A DNA stretch of 64,000 nucleotides from Streptomyces sp. Ru62 (GTDB taxonomy: Bacteria; Actinomycetota; Actinomycetes; Streptomycetales; Streptomycetaceae). The stretch is from positions 62,001 through 126,000 of the forward strand of contig NZ_PQSU01000028.1 of NCBI RefSeq assembly GCF_002920615.1, given 5' to 3'. Positions 16,239-24,048 of the stretch are shown here, one piece after another. Made by a program: the position numbers and the translations under genes. The notes under the pieces were generated by a model. It was not told the origin of the DNA, did no database searches, and worked only from the letters and a program-made list of their open reading frames with translations. Numbering within the stretch: the first letter of the stretch is position 1; the number at the start of each line of letters is the position of its first letter.

Positions 16239-17251
16239 AGCGCGCTGCCCCGCTCCCGGGCGCGCAGCGCCCAGCGCAGCCGCTCGTAGCGGACGGGTGG
16301 CAGCATCGCGGCGGCCTCCTGCTCCGTGGCGAACCGCCAGGCGCGCAGTTCCGGGCCGGGCAGCAGCACCCGCGACGCCTCCCCCGACCCCAGCCGGCCC
16401 CCGTCGAACAGCAGCCGCAGTCCGCCGAACCCGGGCGGGACGGGCCGCTCCCAGTCGACGACGAGCAGCCGGGGCACCTCGCGCAGGTGTATCCCGGTCT
16501 CCTCGGCGACCTCGCGCATCCCGGCGCGGGCCGGGGCCTCGCCCCGCTCCACCACGCCACCGGGGAACTCCCAGCCGGGCTTGTAGGTGGGGTCGACCAG
16601 CAGCACCCGGTCGTGCTCGTCGAAGAGCAGCACGCCGGCGGCGAGCGTCTCGGCGGTCGGCTCGGGGGTCTGCACGATGTCGCAGGCGGGCACGGCCCCG
16701 CTGCCGACGGCGTCGGCGATGCGGACGGCGGTCTCGTACGGGGTGAGGTCGCTGGTGTCGACCGGGTGGGCGTCGGCGGTGAGCCAGGAGGCGAGGGCGG
16801 CGCGGTAGGGCTCGATGTGGTCGTACGACCACTGCCGTACGCGCATCGCGCCGTCGGGCAGCTCGGGCGGGATCTCCCGCCCGGCTATCCGCTCGCGCAG
16901 GATCGTTTCGGCCGGGGTGAGCAGCAGATGGTGCACGGTGATCCGGCGGGCGGCGAGACCGCCGAAGATCTCGTCCCGGTACTCCTGGCGGAGCAGGGTC
17001 ATGGGCACCACGAGGGTGCCGCCCAGCTCGGCGAGCATCGCGGCGGCGGTGTCGACCACCAGCCGGCGCCAGATCGGCAGGTCCTGGAAGTCGCCGGCCT
17101 CGGCCAGGCGCTTGGGCGGCAGCAGGTGCGTGAGCGCCCCGCCGATGACCTCGGGGTCGAAGAGCGCGCTGTTCGGGATCAGTTCGATCAGTTCGCGTGC
17201 CGTGGTGGTCTTCCCCGCACCGAACGCGCCGTTGATCCAGACGACGGTCAC
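16208..17251 (-). CDS. P-loop (AAA/kinase-like) domain fused to a NUDIX hydrolase
   Basis: This 347-residue two-domain protein has an N-terminal P-loop (GAFGAGKTTT, K14) in a shikimate/gluconate-kinase-like nucleotide-binding domain of about 185 residues. A C-terminal NUDIX domain follows, with the complete box G232-x5-E238-x7-REVAEETGI (R246-I254). The kinase-like half resembles the TmrB/AAA-33 proteins that bind nucleotides or tunicamycin. The NUDIX half should hydrolyse a nucleoside-diphosphate-linked compound. The GTG start at 17251 has GGAGGGGGAG upstream. The fusion suggests that phosphorylation and hydrolysis act on one metabolite pool; the substrate is unknown. Confidence 0.85.
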   Translation of the reverse strand: MTVVWINGAFGAGKTTTARELIELIPNSALFDPEVIGGALTHLLPPKRLAEAGDFQDLPIWRRLVVDTAAAMLAELGGTLVVPMTLLRQEYRDEIFGGLAARRITVHHLLLTPAETILRERIAGREIPPELPDGAMRVRQWSYDHIEPYRAALASWLTADAHPVDTSDLTPYETAVRIADAVGSGAVPACDIVQTPEPTAETLAAGVLLFDEHDRVLLVDPTYKPGWEFPGGVVERGEAPARAGMREVAEETGIHLREVPRLLVVDWERPVPPGFGGLRLLFDGGRLGSGEASRVLLPGPELRAWRFATEQEAAAMLPPVRYERLRWALRARERGSALYLEAGVPVG

Positions 17252-17349
17252 GGACTCCCCCTCCTGTGTCGGCCCCCTGAGGCTTGCCCGCTCCACCCTG
17301 CCACGGAAACCCCCTCCCGTTGAGGGCGCCTGTCCGCGCGCGCACGGGA

Positions 17350-17383
17350 GTGCCGGCGCCCCCCGCGGCGGGGGCACCGGCAC
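17350..17383 (-). terminator. terminator-like hairpin downstream of the small secreted protein gene
   Basis: Arms GTGCCGG/CCGGCAC (17350-17356, 17377-17383), extended inward by GCCCCC/GGGGGC after a one-base mismatch, form a long GC stem 23 bp beyond the stop codon of the minus-strand gene. Confidence 0.6.
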
Positions 17384-17405
17384 GCACGCCGTACGCCGTC
17401 GGGGG

Positions 17406-17597
17406 TTACTCGTGTCCGAGGGCGCCGTGGTCGACGTCCAGGCTGTCCTGGGCGACGAGGTGGCCGGCCGAGTCGACGGTGTCCGAGACGTTGAGGTCGC
17501 CGAGGGGTGCCTCGTCCGCCGCGTGGGACGGGGTGACGGCGGCCACGACGAATCCGGCGGCGAGGGTGGCGATGGCGAGCATGCTGCGCTTCTTCAT
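17406..17597 (-). CDS. small secreted protein of unknown function
   Basis: The 63-residue precursor has a clear Sec signal peptide: MKKRS, a hydrophobic core (MLAIATLAAGFVVAAV) and a probable SHA-A cleavage site near residue 26. That would leave a mature acidic peptide of about 37 residues (DEAPLGDLNVSDTVDSAG and a His-containing tail). It is not a chaplin: the chaplin core pattern is missing. The gene is divergent from the alpha-galactosidase gene. Confidence 0.6.
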   Translation of the reverse strand: MKKRSMLAIATLAAGFVVAAVTPSHAADEAPLGDLNVSDTVDSAGHLVAQDSLDVDHGALGHE

Positions 17598-17794
17598 GCG
17601 CTGATCAACTGCGCGGGGGGCCGGGGGGTCACGCTGCCGCTCGCGCGCACCAGGACGTGGATCCGCGGCAAGCAAACACACCCGAACACCCGACAGCCCT
17701 CTTCCAACACAGTCAGACACGTCCTACCGTAAACGCGCACCGATGACGCGTACATGCAGTCATCCCGGTATCGCGAGTCGGAGGAACGTCAACG

Positions 17795-19825
17795 ATGCGT
17801 CACCCTCACACCCGCACGACCCGCACCATGCGCGGAAGAGCGGCCGGAGCGCTCACCGCCGCCCTGCTGTGCGCGGCGGGCCTCGCCGCCCCCGCCCTGG
17901 CGGCCCCCGCCGAGACCCCCGCCGCGCCCGCCCTCGCCGACGGGCTCGCCCTCACCCCGCCGATGGGCTTCAACAACTGGAACTCCACCCACTGCCGCGC
18001 CGACTTCAACGCGTCCATGGTCAAGGGCATCGCGGACCTCTTCGTGGAGAAGGGCCTGAAGGACGCGGGCTACCAGTACGTCAACCTGGACGACTGCTGG
18101 GCCCTGCCGGACCGTGACGCGAACGGCAAGCTGGTGCCCGACCCCGCCCGGTTCCCGGACGGGATCAAGGCGGTCGCGGACTACGTCCACGCAAAGGGGC
18201 TCAAGCTCGGCATCTACACCAGCGCCGGCACCAAGACCTGCGACAGCACGGGTTTCCCGGGCGCCCTGGGCCACGAGTACAGCGACGCGCGGCAGTTCGC
18301 CGACTGGGGCGTGGACTACCTGAAGTACGACAACTGCAACAACCAGGGCGTGGACGCCCAGCAGCGCTACCGGACCATGCGTGACGCGCTGAAGGCGACC
18401 GGGCGGCCCATCGTCTACAGCATCTGCGAGTGGGGGCAGAACAAGCCCTGGGAGTGGGCCTCGGACGTCGGCCACCTGTGGCGGACCACCGGTGACATCA
18501 GCGACAACTGGAGCTCGATGCTGTCGATCCTGAAGCAGAACCTCCCGCTCGCGCCGTACGCCGGACCCGGTCACTGGAACGACCCCGACATGCTGGAGGT
18601 CGGCAACGGCGGCATGACCGACACCGAGTACCGCTCGCACTTCTCGCTCTGGTCGGTCATGGCCGCACCCCTGCTCATCGGCACCGACCTGCGCAAGGCC
18701 TCCCCGGCGACCTACGACATCCTGGGCAACAAGGAGGTCATCGCGGTCGACCAGGACCCGCTCGGCAAGCAGGGCACCGTCGTCTCCTCCGGGGGCGGGC
18801 GCTGGGTCGTCGCCAAGGAGATGAAGGACGGCAGCCGCGCGGTGGCCCTGTTCAACGAGTCCGGCACGGCCCAGCGGATCGCCACCAGCGCCGGCGCCGT
18901 CGGCCTGCCGGACGCCGACGCCTACGCCCTGCGCGACCTGTGGCAGCACCGCACGTACAACACCGCCGGAACCATCGCCGCCACCGTCCCGGCCCACGGC
19001 ACGGTCCTGCTGCGCGTCTCGGCCGACACCCGCTGGGCCGACCATCCGCCGGCCGTGGAACTGGGCCTGGACGGCAGCACGCTGCTGGAGGCGGCCGGCC
19101 CGGCCACGCTCACCAGCACCGTCACCGACCTCGGCCGGACACCCGCCCGACGGGTCTCCGTGTCGCTGACCGGTCCCGCCGGCTGGACGGTACGGCCCAC
19201 CTCGGCGACCTCCGCCTCCGCTCTCGCCCCCGGTGCGACGCTGCGCACCGGCTGGCGGGTGACCGTGCCGTCCGGCACCCCGGCCGGCTCCTACGGCCTC
19301 ACGCTCACGGCGAACTACCGCTCGCCGTCCGGCACACCGGTCACCAGCACCCTTCCACTGAACGCGTCCGTCGTCGTGCCGCCGCCCGCCGGGACGTCGT
19401 ACCTCGGCGACCTGCCGTGGCTGTCGGCGACCAGCGGCTGGGGGCCGGTGGAGCGGAACACCAGCAACGGGGAGAACGCCGCCGGTGACGGGAATCCGCT
19501 CACCATCGGCGGGACGGTGTACGCCAAGGGGCTCGGCGTCCACGCGCTCAGCGACATCTCCTTCTACACCGGCAGGGCCTGCGAGAAGGTCACCGCGGAG
19601 GTCGGCGTGGACGACGAGAAGGGCACGAAGGGCTCCGTCGCCTTCGAGATCTGGGCGGACGGCACGAAGGCCGCGTCCACCGGCGTCCTCACCAACGCGA
19701 TGCCCGCCCAGCCGCTCACCGCCGACGTCACCGGCGCCCAGGTGGTCCGGCTGGTCGTCACCGACGGCGGCGACGGCGTCGACTCGGACCACGCGGACTG
19801 GGCGAACGCCCAACTCACCTGCTGA
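17795..19825 (+). CDS. secreted GH27 alpha-galactosidase with NEW3 and NPCBM domains
   Basis: The 676-residue protein opens with a Sec signal peptide (cleavage near ALA at residues 35-37). The GH27 TIM barrel follows (about 50-330), with TPPMGFNNWN, nucleophile D179 in LKYDNC and acid/base D234 in TTGDISDNW. A beta-sandwich comes next, then an NEW3-type domain (about 420-520) and a C-terminal NPCBM galactose-binding domain (about 535-676). It releases terminal alpha-galactose from galactomannan or raffinose-type sugars outside the cell. GGAGG precedes the ATG. A LacI regulator and a ROK protein are downstream. Confidence 0.95.
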   Translation: MRHPHTRTTRTMRGRAAGALTAALLCAAGLAAPALAAPAETPAAPALADGLALTPPMGFNNWNSTHCRADFNASMVKGIADLFVEKGLKDAGYQYVNLDDCWALPDRDANGKLVPDPARFPDGIKAVADYVHAKGLKLGIYTSAGTKTCDSTGFPGALGHEYSDARQFADWGVDYLKYDNCNNQGVDAQQRYRTMRDALKATGRPIVYSICEWGQNKPWEWASDVGHLWRTTGDISDNWSSMLSILKQNLPLAPYAGPGHWNDPDMLEVGNGGMTDTEYRSHFSLWSVMAAPLLIGTDLRKASPATYDILGNKEVIAVDQDPLGKQGTVVSSGGGRWVVAKEMKDGSRAVALFNESGTAQRIATSAGAVGLPDADAYALRDLWQHRTYNTAGTIAATVPAHGTVLLRVSADTRWADHPPAVELGLDGSTLLEAAGPATLTSTVTDLGRTPARRVSVSLTGPAGWTVRPTSATSASALAPGATLRTGWRVTVPSGTPAGSYGLTLTANYRSPSGTPVTSTLPLNASVVVPPPAGTSYLGDLPWLSATSGWGPVERNTSNGENAAGDGNPLTIGGTVYAKGLGVHALSDISFYTGRACEKVTAEVGVDDEKGTKGSVAFEIWADGTKAASTGVLTNAMPAQPLTADVTGAQVVRLVVTDGGDGVDSDHADWANAQLTC

Positions 19826-20166
19826 CCCACCGAAGCTCCACCCGACCCCCGCTCCGGGCTCCGAGCCCGGCTCCGCTTTCGGCCTCCGCCTCGGGTCCCG
19901 CCCGGGGCTGGGGCCGGGGGCTCCGCCAGGAGCTGGGGCCGGGGTTCCGCCCAGGAGTTGGCCCGGGATTCCGCGCGGAGCTGGGTCAGGGGCTCCGCCG
20001 GCGGCTGGTTCCGGCACCCCGCCCGGGACTCCGCCAGGAGCCGGGGCCGGAATTGCGCCCGGAGCCGGACCCAGCGCTTCGCCGGGAGCCGGGCCCGGAA
20101 GTTCGCTGCGGTCGCCCACCCGGTCCAGCGGTCCCCGGCTCGCCTCGCCGCCGGAACCGGCGAACC
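19826..20166. other. 341-bp intergenic region filled by a degenerate repeat
   Basis: The stretch between the convergent alpha-galactosidase and ROK genes is almost pure G/C and open in several frames (Gly-Ala-Pro octads). It shows no start, ribosome binding site or family similarity, so no gene is called. Most of it is a 24-bp tandem repeat (listed separately). Confidence 0.7.
19919..20111. repeat. degenerate 24-bp tandem repeat, about seven and a half units
   Basis: Units begin at 19919, 19943, 19967, 19991, 20027, 20051 and 20075, with a half unit at 20015-20026. The consensus is close to GGCTCCGCCNGGAGCTGGGN followed by CCGG. Because 24 is divisible by three, each frame reads an eight-residue repeat. 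Divergence between units is 20-40 percent by eye. Confidence 0.8.
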
Positions 20167-21120
20167 CTAGCGGCTCGCCGCCGTCGCGTCCGGGGTGCGG
20201 GTCAGGGCTGCCGCGGCCGCGCCGACCAGACCCGCGTCGGTGCCCATCTGCGCGGGCACGACGGTGAGGTGCCGCACGAAGGACAGGGTCGCGTAGTCGG
20301 TGAGGGCCTTGCGCAGGGGCGTGAACAGGACGTCGCCCGCCTTCCCGACACCCCCGCCGATCACCGCGATGTCGATCTCGACCAGCGTCGCGGTGGCCGC
20401 GATGCCGGCGGCGAGCGCCTGCGCCGCCCGCTCGAAGGAGGCCACGGCCACCGGGTCGCCCGCACGGGCGGCGGCGGCCACCGCGGCGGCCGAGGTGTCA
20501 CCGTCGGGCCCGGGGCGCCAGCCGTGCTCCAGGGCCCGGCGGGCGATGTTCGGACCGCTGGCGATCCGCTCCACGCAGCCACGCGAGCCGCACGGGCAGA
20601 GATCGCCGTCCAGGTCGACGCTGATGTGGCCGATGTGCCCGGCGTTGCCGGTCGGACCGGGATGCAGGCGTCCGCCCAGCACCAGGCCCCCGCCGACACC
20701 CGTCGAGACGACCATGCACAGCGCGTTGTCATGGCCGCGCGCGGCGCCCTGCCAGTGCTCGGCCGCGGTGATCGCGACACCGTCGCCGATCAGCTCCACC
20801 GGCAGGCCCCCGGTGACCGTGCGCACCCGGTCCACCAGCGGGAAGTCGCGCCAGCCCGGCACGTTCACCGGGCTCACGGTGCCCGCGGAGGCGTCGACCG
20901 GCCCGGCACTGCCGATGCCGACCGAGGCCGCGCGCCCCCACAGGGGCGACACGGCGAGGTCGCCGAGCACGTCCGTCACGGCGCGCATGACCGTTTCGCC
21001 GTCCTGCTGGGCGGGCGTGGCGCGCTGCGCTCGGGCCAGGATCCGGCCGCCGCCGTCCACCAGCGCGCCGGCGATCTTGGTGCCGCCGATGTCCAGGGCC
21101 GCCACGAGGTCGGTGTGCAT
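20167..21120 (-). CDS. ROK family protein (glucokinase/sugar kinase type)
   Basis: The 317-residue protein has the ATP-binding ALDIGGTKIAGALVD start, the catalytic-loop region ELIGDGVAITAAEHW, GTGVGGGLVLGGRLHPG, and the zinc-binding CPCGSRGCVERIASG signature of ROK kinases. It has no N-terminal helix-turn-helix, so it is a kinase rather than a ROK repressor. It likely phosphorylates glucose or a related hexose in the cytosol. The start at 21120 is favoured by GGGGAGA about 9 bp upstream. The divergent LacI gene suggests shared control. Confidence 0.92.
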   Translation of the reverse strand: MHTDLVAALDIGGTKIAGALVDGGGRILARAQRATPAQQDGETVMRAVTDVLGDLAVSPLWGRAASVGIGSAGPVDASAGTVSPVNVPGWRDFPLVDRVRTVTGGLPVELIGDGVAITAAEHWQGAARGHDNALCMVVSTGVGGGLVLGGRLHPGPTGNAGHIGHISVDLDGDLCPCGSRGCVERIASGPNIARRALEHGWRPGPDGDTSAAAVAAAARAGDPVAVASFERAAQALAAGIAATATLVEIDIAVIGGGVGKAGDVLFTPLRKALTDYATLSFVRHLTVVPAQMGTDAGLVGAAAAALTRTPDATAASR

Positions 21121-21225
21121 AAGAGTCAGATCTCCCCGTTCAAGCTTGAAAACCAAAGAGAGGCAGGCCGGTCAGGCGGTGGGGGCGCAGGCCGGAGACA
21201 GCGGTGGACAGTCTCTCGCGCATCT

Positions 21226-21237
21226 GACAACGTTGTC
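21226..21237. promoter_or_regulatory. LacI-type operator
   Basis: GACAACGTTGTC is a perfect 12-bp palindrome with the central CG typical of LacI-family sites. It lies between the divergent ROK and LacI-regulator genes, 95 bp before the chosen lacI-type start and 106 bp before the ROK start. Confidence 0.7.
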
Positions 21238-21331
21238 CAGGCTCTATGCTCGACGCCACATCCTCATACAAGCCCACGGTTCGCGCACCACCCCCGTGGA
21301 CGAGTCGGACGAGAGACAGGACAGACGCATC

Positions 21332-22381
21332 GTGCCCGAGACCACCCGCCGCGCAGACCGCCTTCCCGGAAACCGGTACGGCAACCGCCCGACGATGAAG
21401 GACGTGGCGGCGCGCGCCGGGGTCGGACTGAAGACGGTCTCCCGGGTGGTCAACGGTGAGCCCGGGGTCACCCCGGACACCGAGCGCCGGGTGCAGGAGG
21501 CGATCGAGGCGCTCGGCTTCCGCCGCAACGACAGCGCCCGGGTGCTGCGCAAGGGCCGGACGGCGAGCATCGGCCTGGTGCTGGAGGATCTCGCGGACCC
21601 GTTCTACGGCCCGCTCAGCCGCGCCGTCGAGGAGGTGGCCCGCGCACACGGCGCCCTTCTGATCAACGGCTCCAGCGCCGAGGACCCCGAGCGCGAGCAG
21701 GAGCTGGCGCTGGCGCTGTGCGCGCGCCGGGTGGACGGTCTGGTGGTGATCCCGGCCGGTGACGACCACCGCTATCTGGAGCCGGAGATCAGGGCGGGTG
21801 TCGCGACCGTGTTCGTGGACCGTCCGGCCGGGCGGATCGACGCGGACGTCGTGCTGTCGGACAACTACGGCGGCGCCCGCGACGGTGTCGCCCACCTCAT
21901 CGCGCACGGCCACCGCCGGATCGGGTTCATCGGCGACATGCCCCGCATCCACACCGCGGCGGAGCGGCTGCGCGGCTACCGGGCGGCCATGGAGGACGCG
22001 GGCATAGCCGTCGAGGAGGGCTGGATGTCCCTCGGCGCGACGAACCCGGAGCGGGTGCGCCGGGCGGCGGAGGAGATGCTGTCCGGCACCGACCCGGTCA
22101 CCGCGGTCTTCGCCGGCAACAACCGCGTGACGGTCACCGTGATCCGGGTGCTCGCCGAGCAGTCCCGCCCGGTCGCGCTCGTCGGCTTCGACGACATCGA
22201 GCTCGCCGACCTGCTCCAGCCCGGCGTCACGGTCGTCGCCCAGGACGCGGCGGCCCTCGGCCGCACCGCCGCCGAACGCCTCTTCCGCCAGCTCGACGGC
22301 ACCCTCCTCGCCCCCGAACGCATCGAACTGCCGACCCGCCTGATCACCCGCGGCTCGGGCGAGCTGCCGCCGGCGGTCTGA
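21332..22381 (+). CDS. LacI family transcriptional regulator
   Basis: The protein of about 349 residues has a short N-terminal tail, then the LacI helix-turn-helix and hinge (TMKDVAARAGVGLKTVSRV, NGEPGVTP, ALGFRRNDSARVLR), then a periplasmic-binding-protein-like sugar domain (IGLVLEDLADPFYGPLSRAV, GFIGDMPRIHTAAERLRGY, ALVGFDDIELADLL). It should repress the ROK gene and itself until a sugar binds. The GTG at 21332 is a compromise; a GTG at 21296 and the ATG at 21395 (MKDVAAR) are in frame. Confidence 0.92.
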   Translation: MPETTRRADRLPGNRYGNRPTMKDVAARAGVGLKTVSRVVNGEPGVTPDTERRVQEAIEALGFRRNDSARVLRKGRTASIGLVLEDLADPFYGPLSRAVEEVARAHGALLINGSSAEDPEREQELALALCARRVDGLVVIPAGDDHRYLEPEIRAGVATVFVDRPAGRIDADVVLSDNYGGARDGVAHLIAHGHRRIGFIGDMPRIHTAAERLRGYRAAMEDAGIAVEEGWMSLGATNPERVRRAAEEMLSGTDPVTAVFAGNNRVTVTVIRVLAEQSRPVALVGFDDIELADLLQPGVTVVAQDAAALGRTAAERLFRQLDGTLLAPERIELPTRLITRGSGELPPAV

Positions 22382-22563
22382 GGGGGTACCGGCGGCGGGC
22401 TCCGCGGCCGTACGCCCGGGTCGGGCCCCGCACGCGGGCGACGCGGACGGTGCCGCCCTCGCCACCCCGGAGCCGGCGGTCATGAGCCGCCGCCTCCGCC
22501 GTCGCCCGGGAGGAGCAGCCCGGTCACCGCAGGCCCTCCTCCCCCCGAATGGCCGCGCCCTCG

Positions 22564-23862
22564 TTACTGCGCGGACGCCGTCAGGCCGCCGCGGCGGGGG
22601 GACGCGAAGCCCTCCAGATCGGTGCGGGTCAGGCCGGTGAGGCCGGCGACCTCGGCGAGGTCGAGGGCGCCGCAGTCCAGGCCGCGGAGCAGGTAGCCGC
22701 TGAGGGCCTTGGCGGTGGCGGGCTCGTCCATGACGTCGCCGCCGGCCCGGTTGGCGTACCGGGCGAGGCGGGCCGCCGCCTGCTCGAACCCCTCGCGGTA
22801 GAAGGCGAAGACGGCCGCGTAGCGGGTGGGCAGGTGACCGGGGTGCATGTCCCAGCCCTGGTAGTAGGCGCGGGCGAGGGCGCGGCGGGTGAGGCCGTAG
22901 TGCAGGCGCCAGGCGTCGTGGACCTTGGCGGTCGGGCCGACGGGGAGCACGTTGGTGGAGCCGTCGGACACCCGGACTCCGGTACCGGCCGCCGCGACCT
23001 GCATGACCGCCTTGGCGTGGTCGGCGGCCGGGTGGTCGCCGGCCTGGTGGGCGGCGGAGACGCCGAGGCAGGCGCTGTAGTCGAAGGTGCCGTAGTGCAG
23101 CCCGGTGGCGCGGCCCTCGGCGGCCTGGATCATGCGGGCGACGGTGGCGGTGCCGTCGGCGGCGAGGATGGCCTGGCTGGTCTCGATCTGGATCTCGAAG
23201 CCCAGGCGTCCGGCGTCCAGGCCGTGCGCCTTCTCGAAGGCCTCCAGGAGCCGGACGAAGGCGCCGACCTGCTCGGGGTACGTGACCTTGGGAAGGGTGA
23301 GGACCAGGCCCTCGGGCAGGCCGCCGGCCTCCATCAGGCCGGTGAGGAAGACGTCGAGGGTGCGGATGCCCCGGTCGCGTACGGCGGCCTCCATGCACTT
23401 CATGCGGATGCCCATGTACGGCGCCGCCGTGCCGTTCGCGTACGCCTCGGCGATCAGACGGGCCGCTCGGGCGGCCGTCTCGTCCTCCTCGGCGTCGGGT
23501 CGGGGGCCGTAGCCGTCCTCGAAGTCGACGCGCAGGTCCTCGACGGGCTCGCGCTCCAGCTTGGCGCGGACGCGGGAGTGGACCGGCTCGGCCAGTTCGT
23601 CGGACAGGCCGAGGACCGCCGCGAAGGAGGCGGCGTCGGGGGCGTGTTCGTCGAGCAGGGCGAGCGCCTGGTCGCCCCAGGAGCGAAGGGTGCCGGCGGC
23701 GAAGGCGTCCCCGGGGACGTACACGGTGTGGACGGGCTGCCGGGTGCCGGGGTCCCCGGGGTAGCGGCGCTCCAGCTCCGCGTCGACCGGTGCGAGGGAG
23801 GCGCTGATCTCCTCGCTGACGGCACCCGCGAGGCTCGTCGCCACCTTCTCCTGCTGACCCAT
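22564..23862 (-). CDS. DUF6986 family protein (HpcH/HpaI aldolase / citrate-lyase-like)
   Basis: The 432-residue protein carries barrel motifs of the aldolase/citrate-lyase superfamily: LRVDFEDGYGPRPD (acidic metal-ligand strand), FEIQIETSQAILA, and GLHYGTFDYSACLG. Its full length and the MKCMEAAVRDRGIRTLD block match DUF6986, an actinobacterial family without an established reaction. GGAGGG precedes the ATG at 23862. The gene is monocistronic, with a clear inverted repeat just upstream. C-C bond cleavage of a 2-oxo acid or acyl-CoA is the best guess. Confidence 0.82.
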   Translation of the reverse strand: MGQQEKVATSLAGAVSEEISASLAPVDAELERRYPGDPGTRQPVHTVYVPGDAFAAGTLRSWGDQALALLDEHAPDAASFAAVLGLSDELAEPVHSRVRAKLEREPVEDLRVDFEDGYGPRPDAEEDETAARAARLIAEAYANGTAAPYMGIRMKCMEAAVRDRGIRTLDVFLTGLMEAGGLPEGLVLTLPKVTYPEQVGAFVRLLEAFEKAHGLDAGRLGFEIQIETSQAILAADGTATVARMIQAAEGRATGLHYGTFDYSACLGVSAAHQAGDHPAADHAKAVMQVAAAGTGVRVSDGSTNVLPVGPTAKVHDAWRLHYGLTRRALARAYYQGWDMHPGHLPTRYAAVFAFYREGFEQAAARLARYANRAGGDVMDEPATAKALSGYLLRGLDCGALDLAEVAGLTGLTRTDLEGFASPRRGGLTASAQ

Positions 23863-23885
23863 CCCACACCCTCCAAGTTTCCGCT

Positions 23886-23907
23886 CTACGGAATCAACAA
23901 TCCGTAG
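23886..23907. promoter_or_regulatory. inverted repeat in the DUF6986 promoter
   Basis: CTACGGA (23886-23892) and TCCGTAG (23901-23907) are perfect 7-bp arms around an AT-rich 8-bp spacer, centred 34 bp upstream of the DUF6986 start. This looks like a repressor site; the regulator is not in the immediate neighbourhood. Confidence 0.6.
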
Positions 23908-23993
23908 AATGAAGTTATCCGGCGGATACTGCCTGGTCAACACCCCGTCCGGACCCTGGCCACCGCATCCGCCCGCCCGGCACCAGGATGCAC

Positions 23994-24030
23994 CGAGGCC
24001 CCGGTGACCGGATCGGTCACCGGGGCCTCG
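23994..24030 (-). terminator. intrinsic terminator of the etfB-etfA operon
   Basis: Perfect 16-bp arms (23994-24009 and 24015-24030; CGAGGCCCCGGTGACC and its complement) enclose a 5-nt loop. The stem starts about 20 bp beyond the etfA stop on the minus strand. It is the best-formed stem-loop in the window. Confidence 0.85.
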
Positions 24031-24048
24031 GGCGTGCCCTGGGGAGAC

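Noticed and set aside
17406..17597. The small secreted protein as a chaplin
   Set aside because: It has a signal peptide of the right size but not the conserved chaplin hydrophobic core or cysteine pair.
17789..20119. A 776-codon minus-strand frame across the alpha-galactosidase and the repeat region
   Set aside because: It is antisense to the GH27 gene. The Pro-Ala-Gly octads at its start come from the 24-bp repeat and there is no ribosome binding site.
19829..20166. Gly-Ala-Pro repeat as a collagen-like secreted protein or as an extension of the alpha-galactosidase
   Set aside because: The alpha-galactosidase has a clear stop after a complete NPCBM domain, and the repeat frame has no start or binding site.
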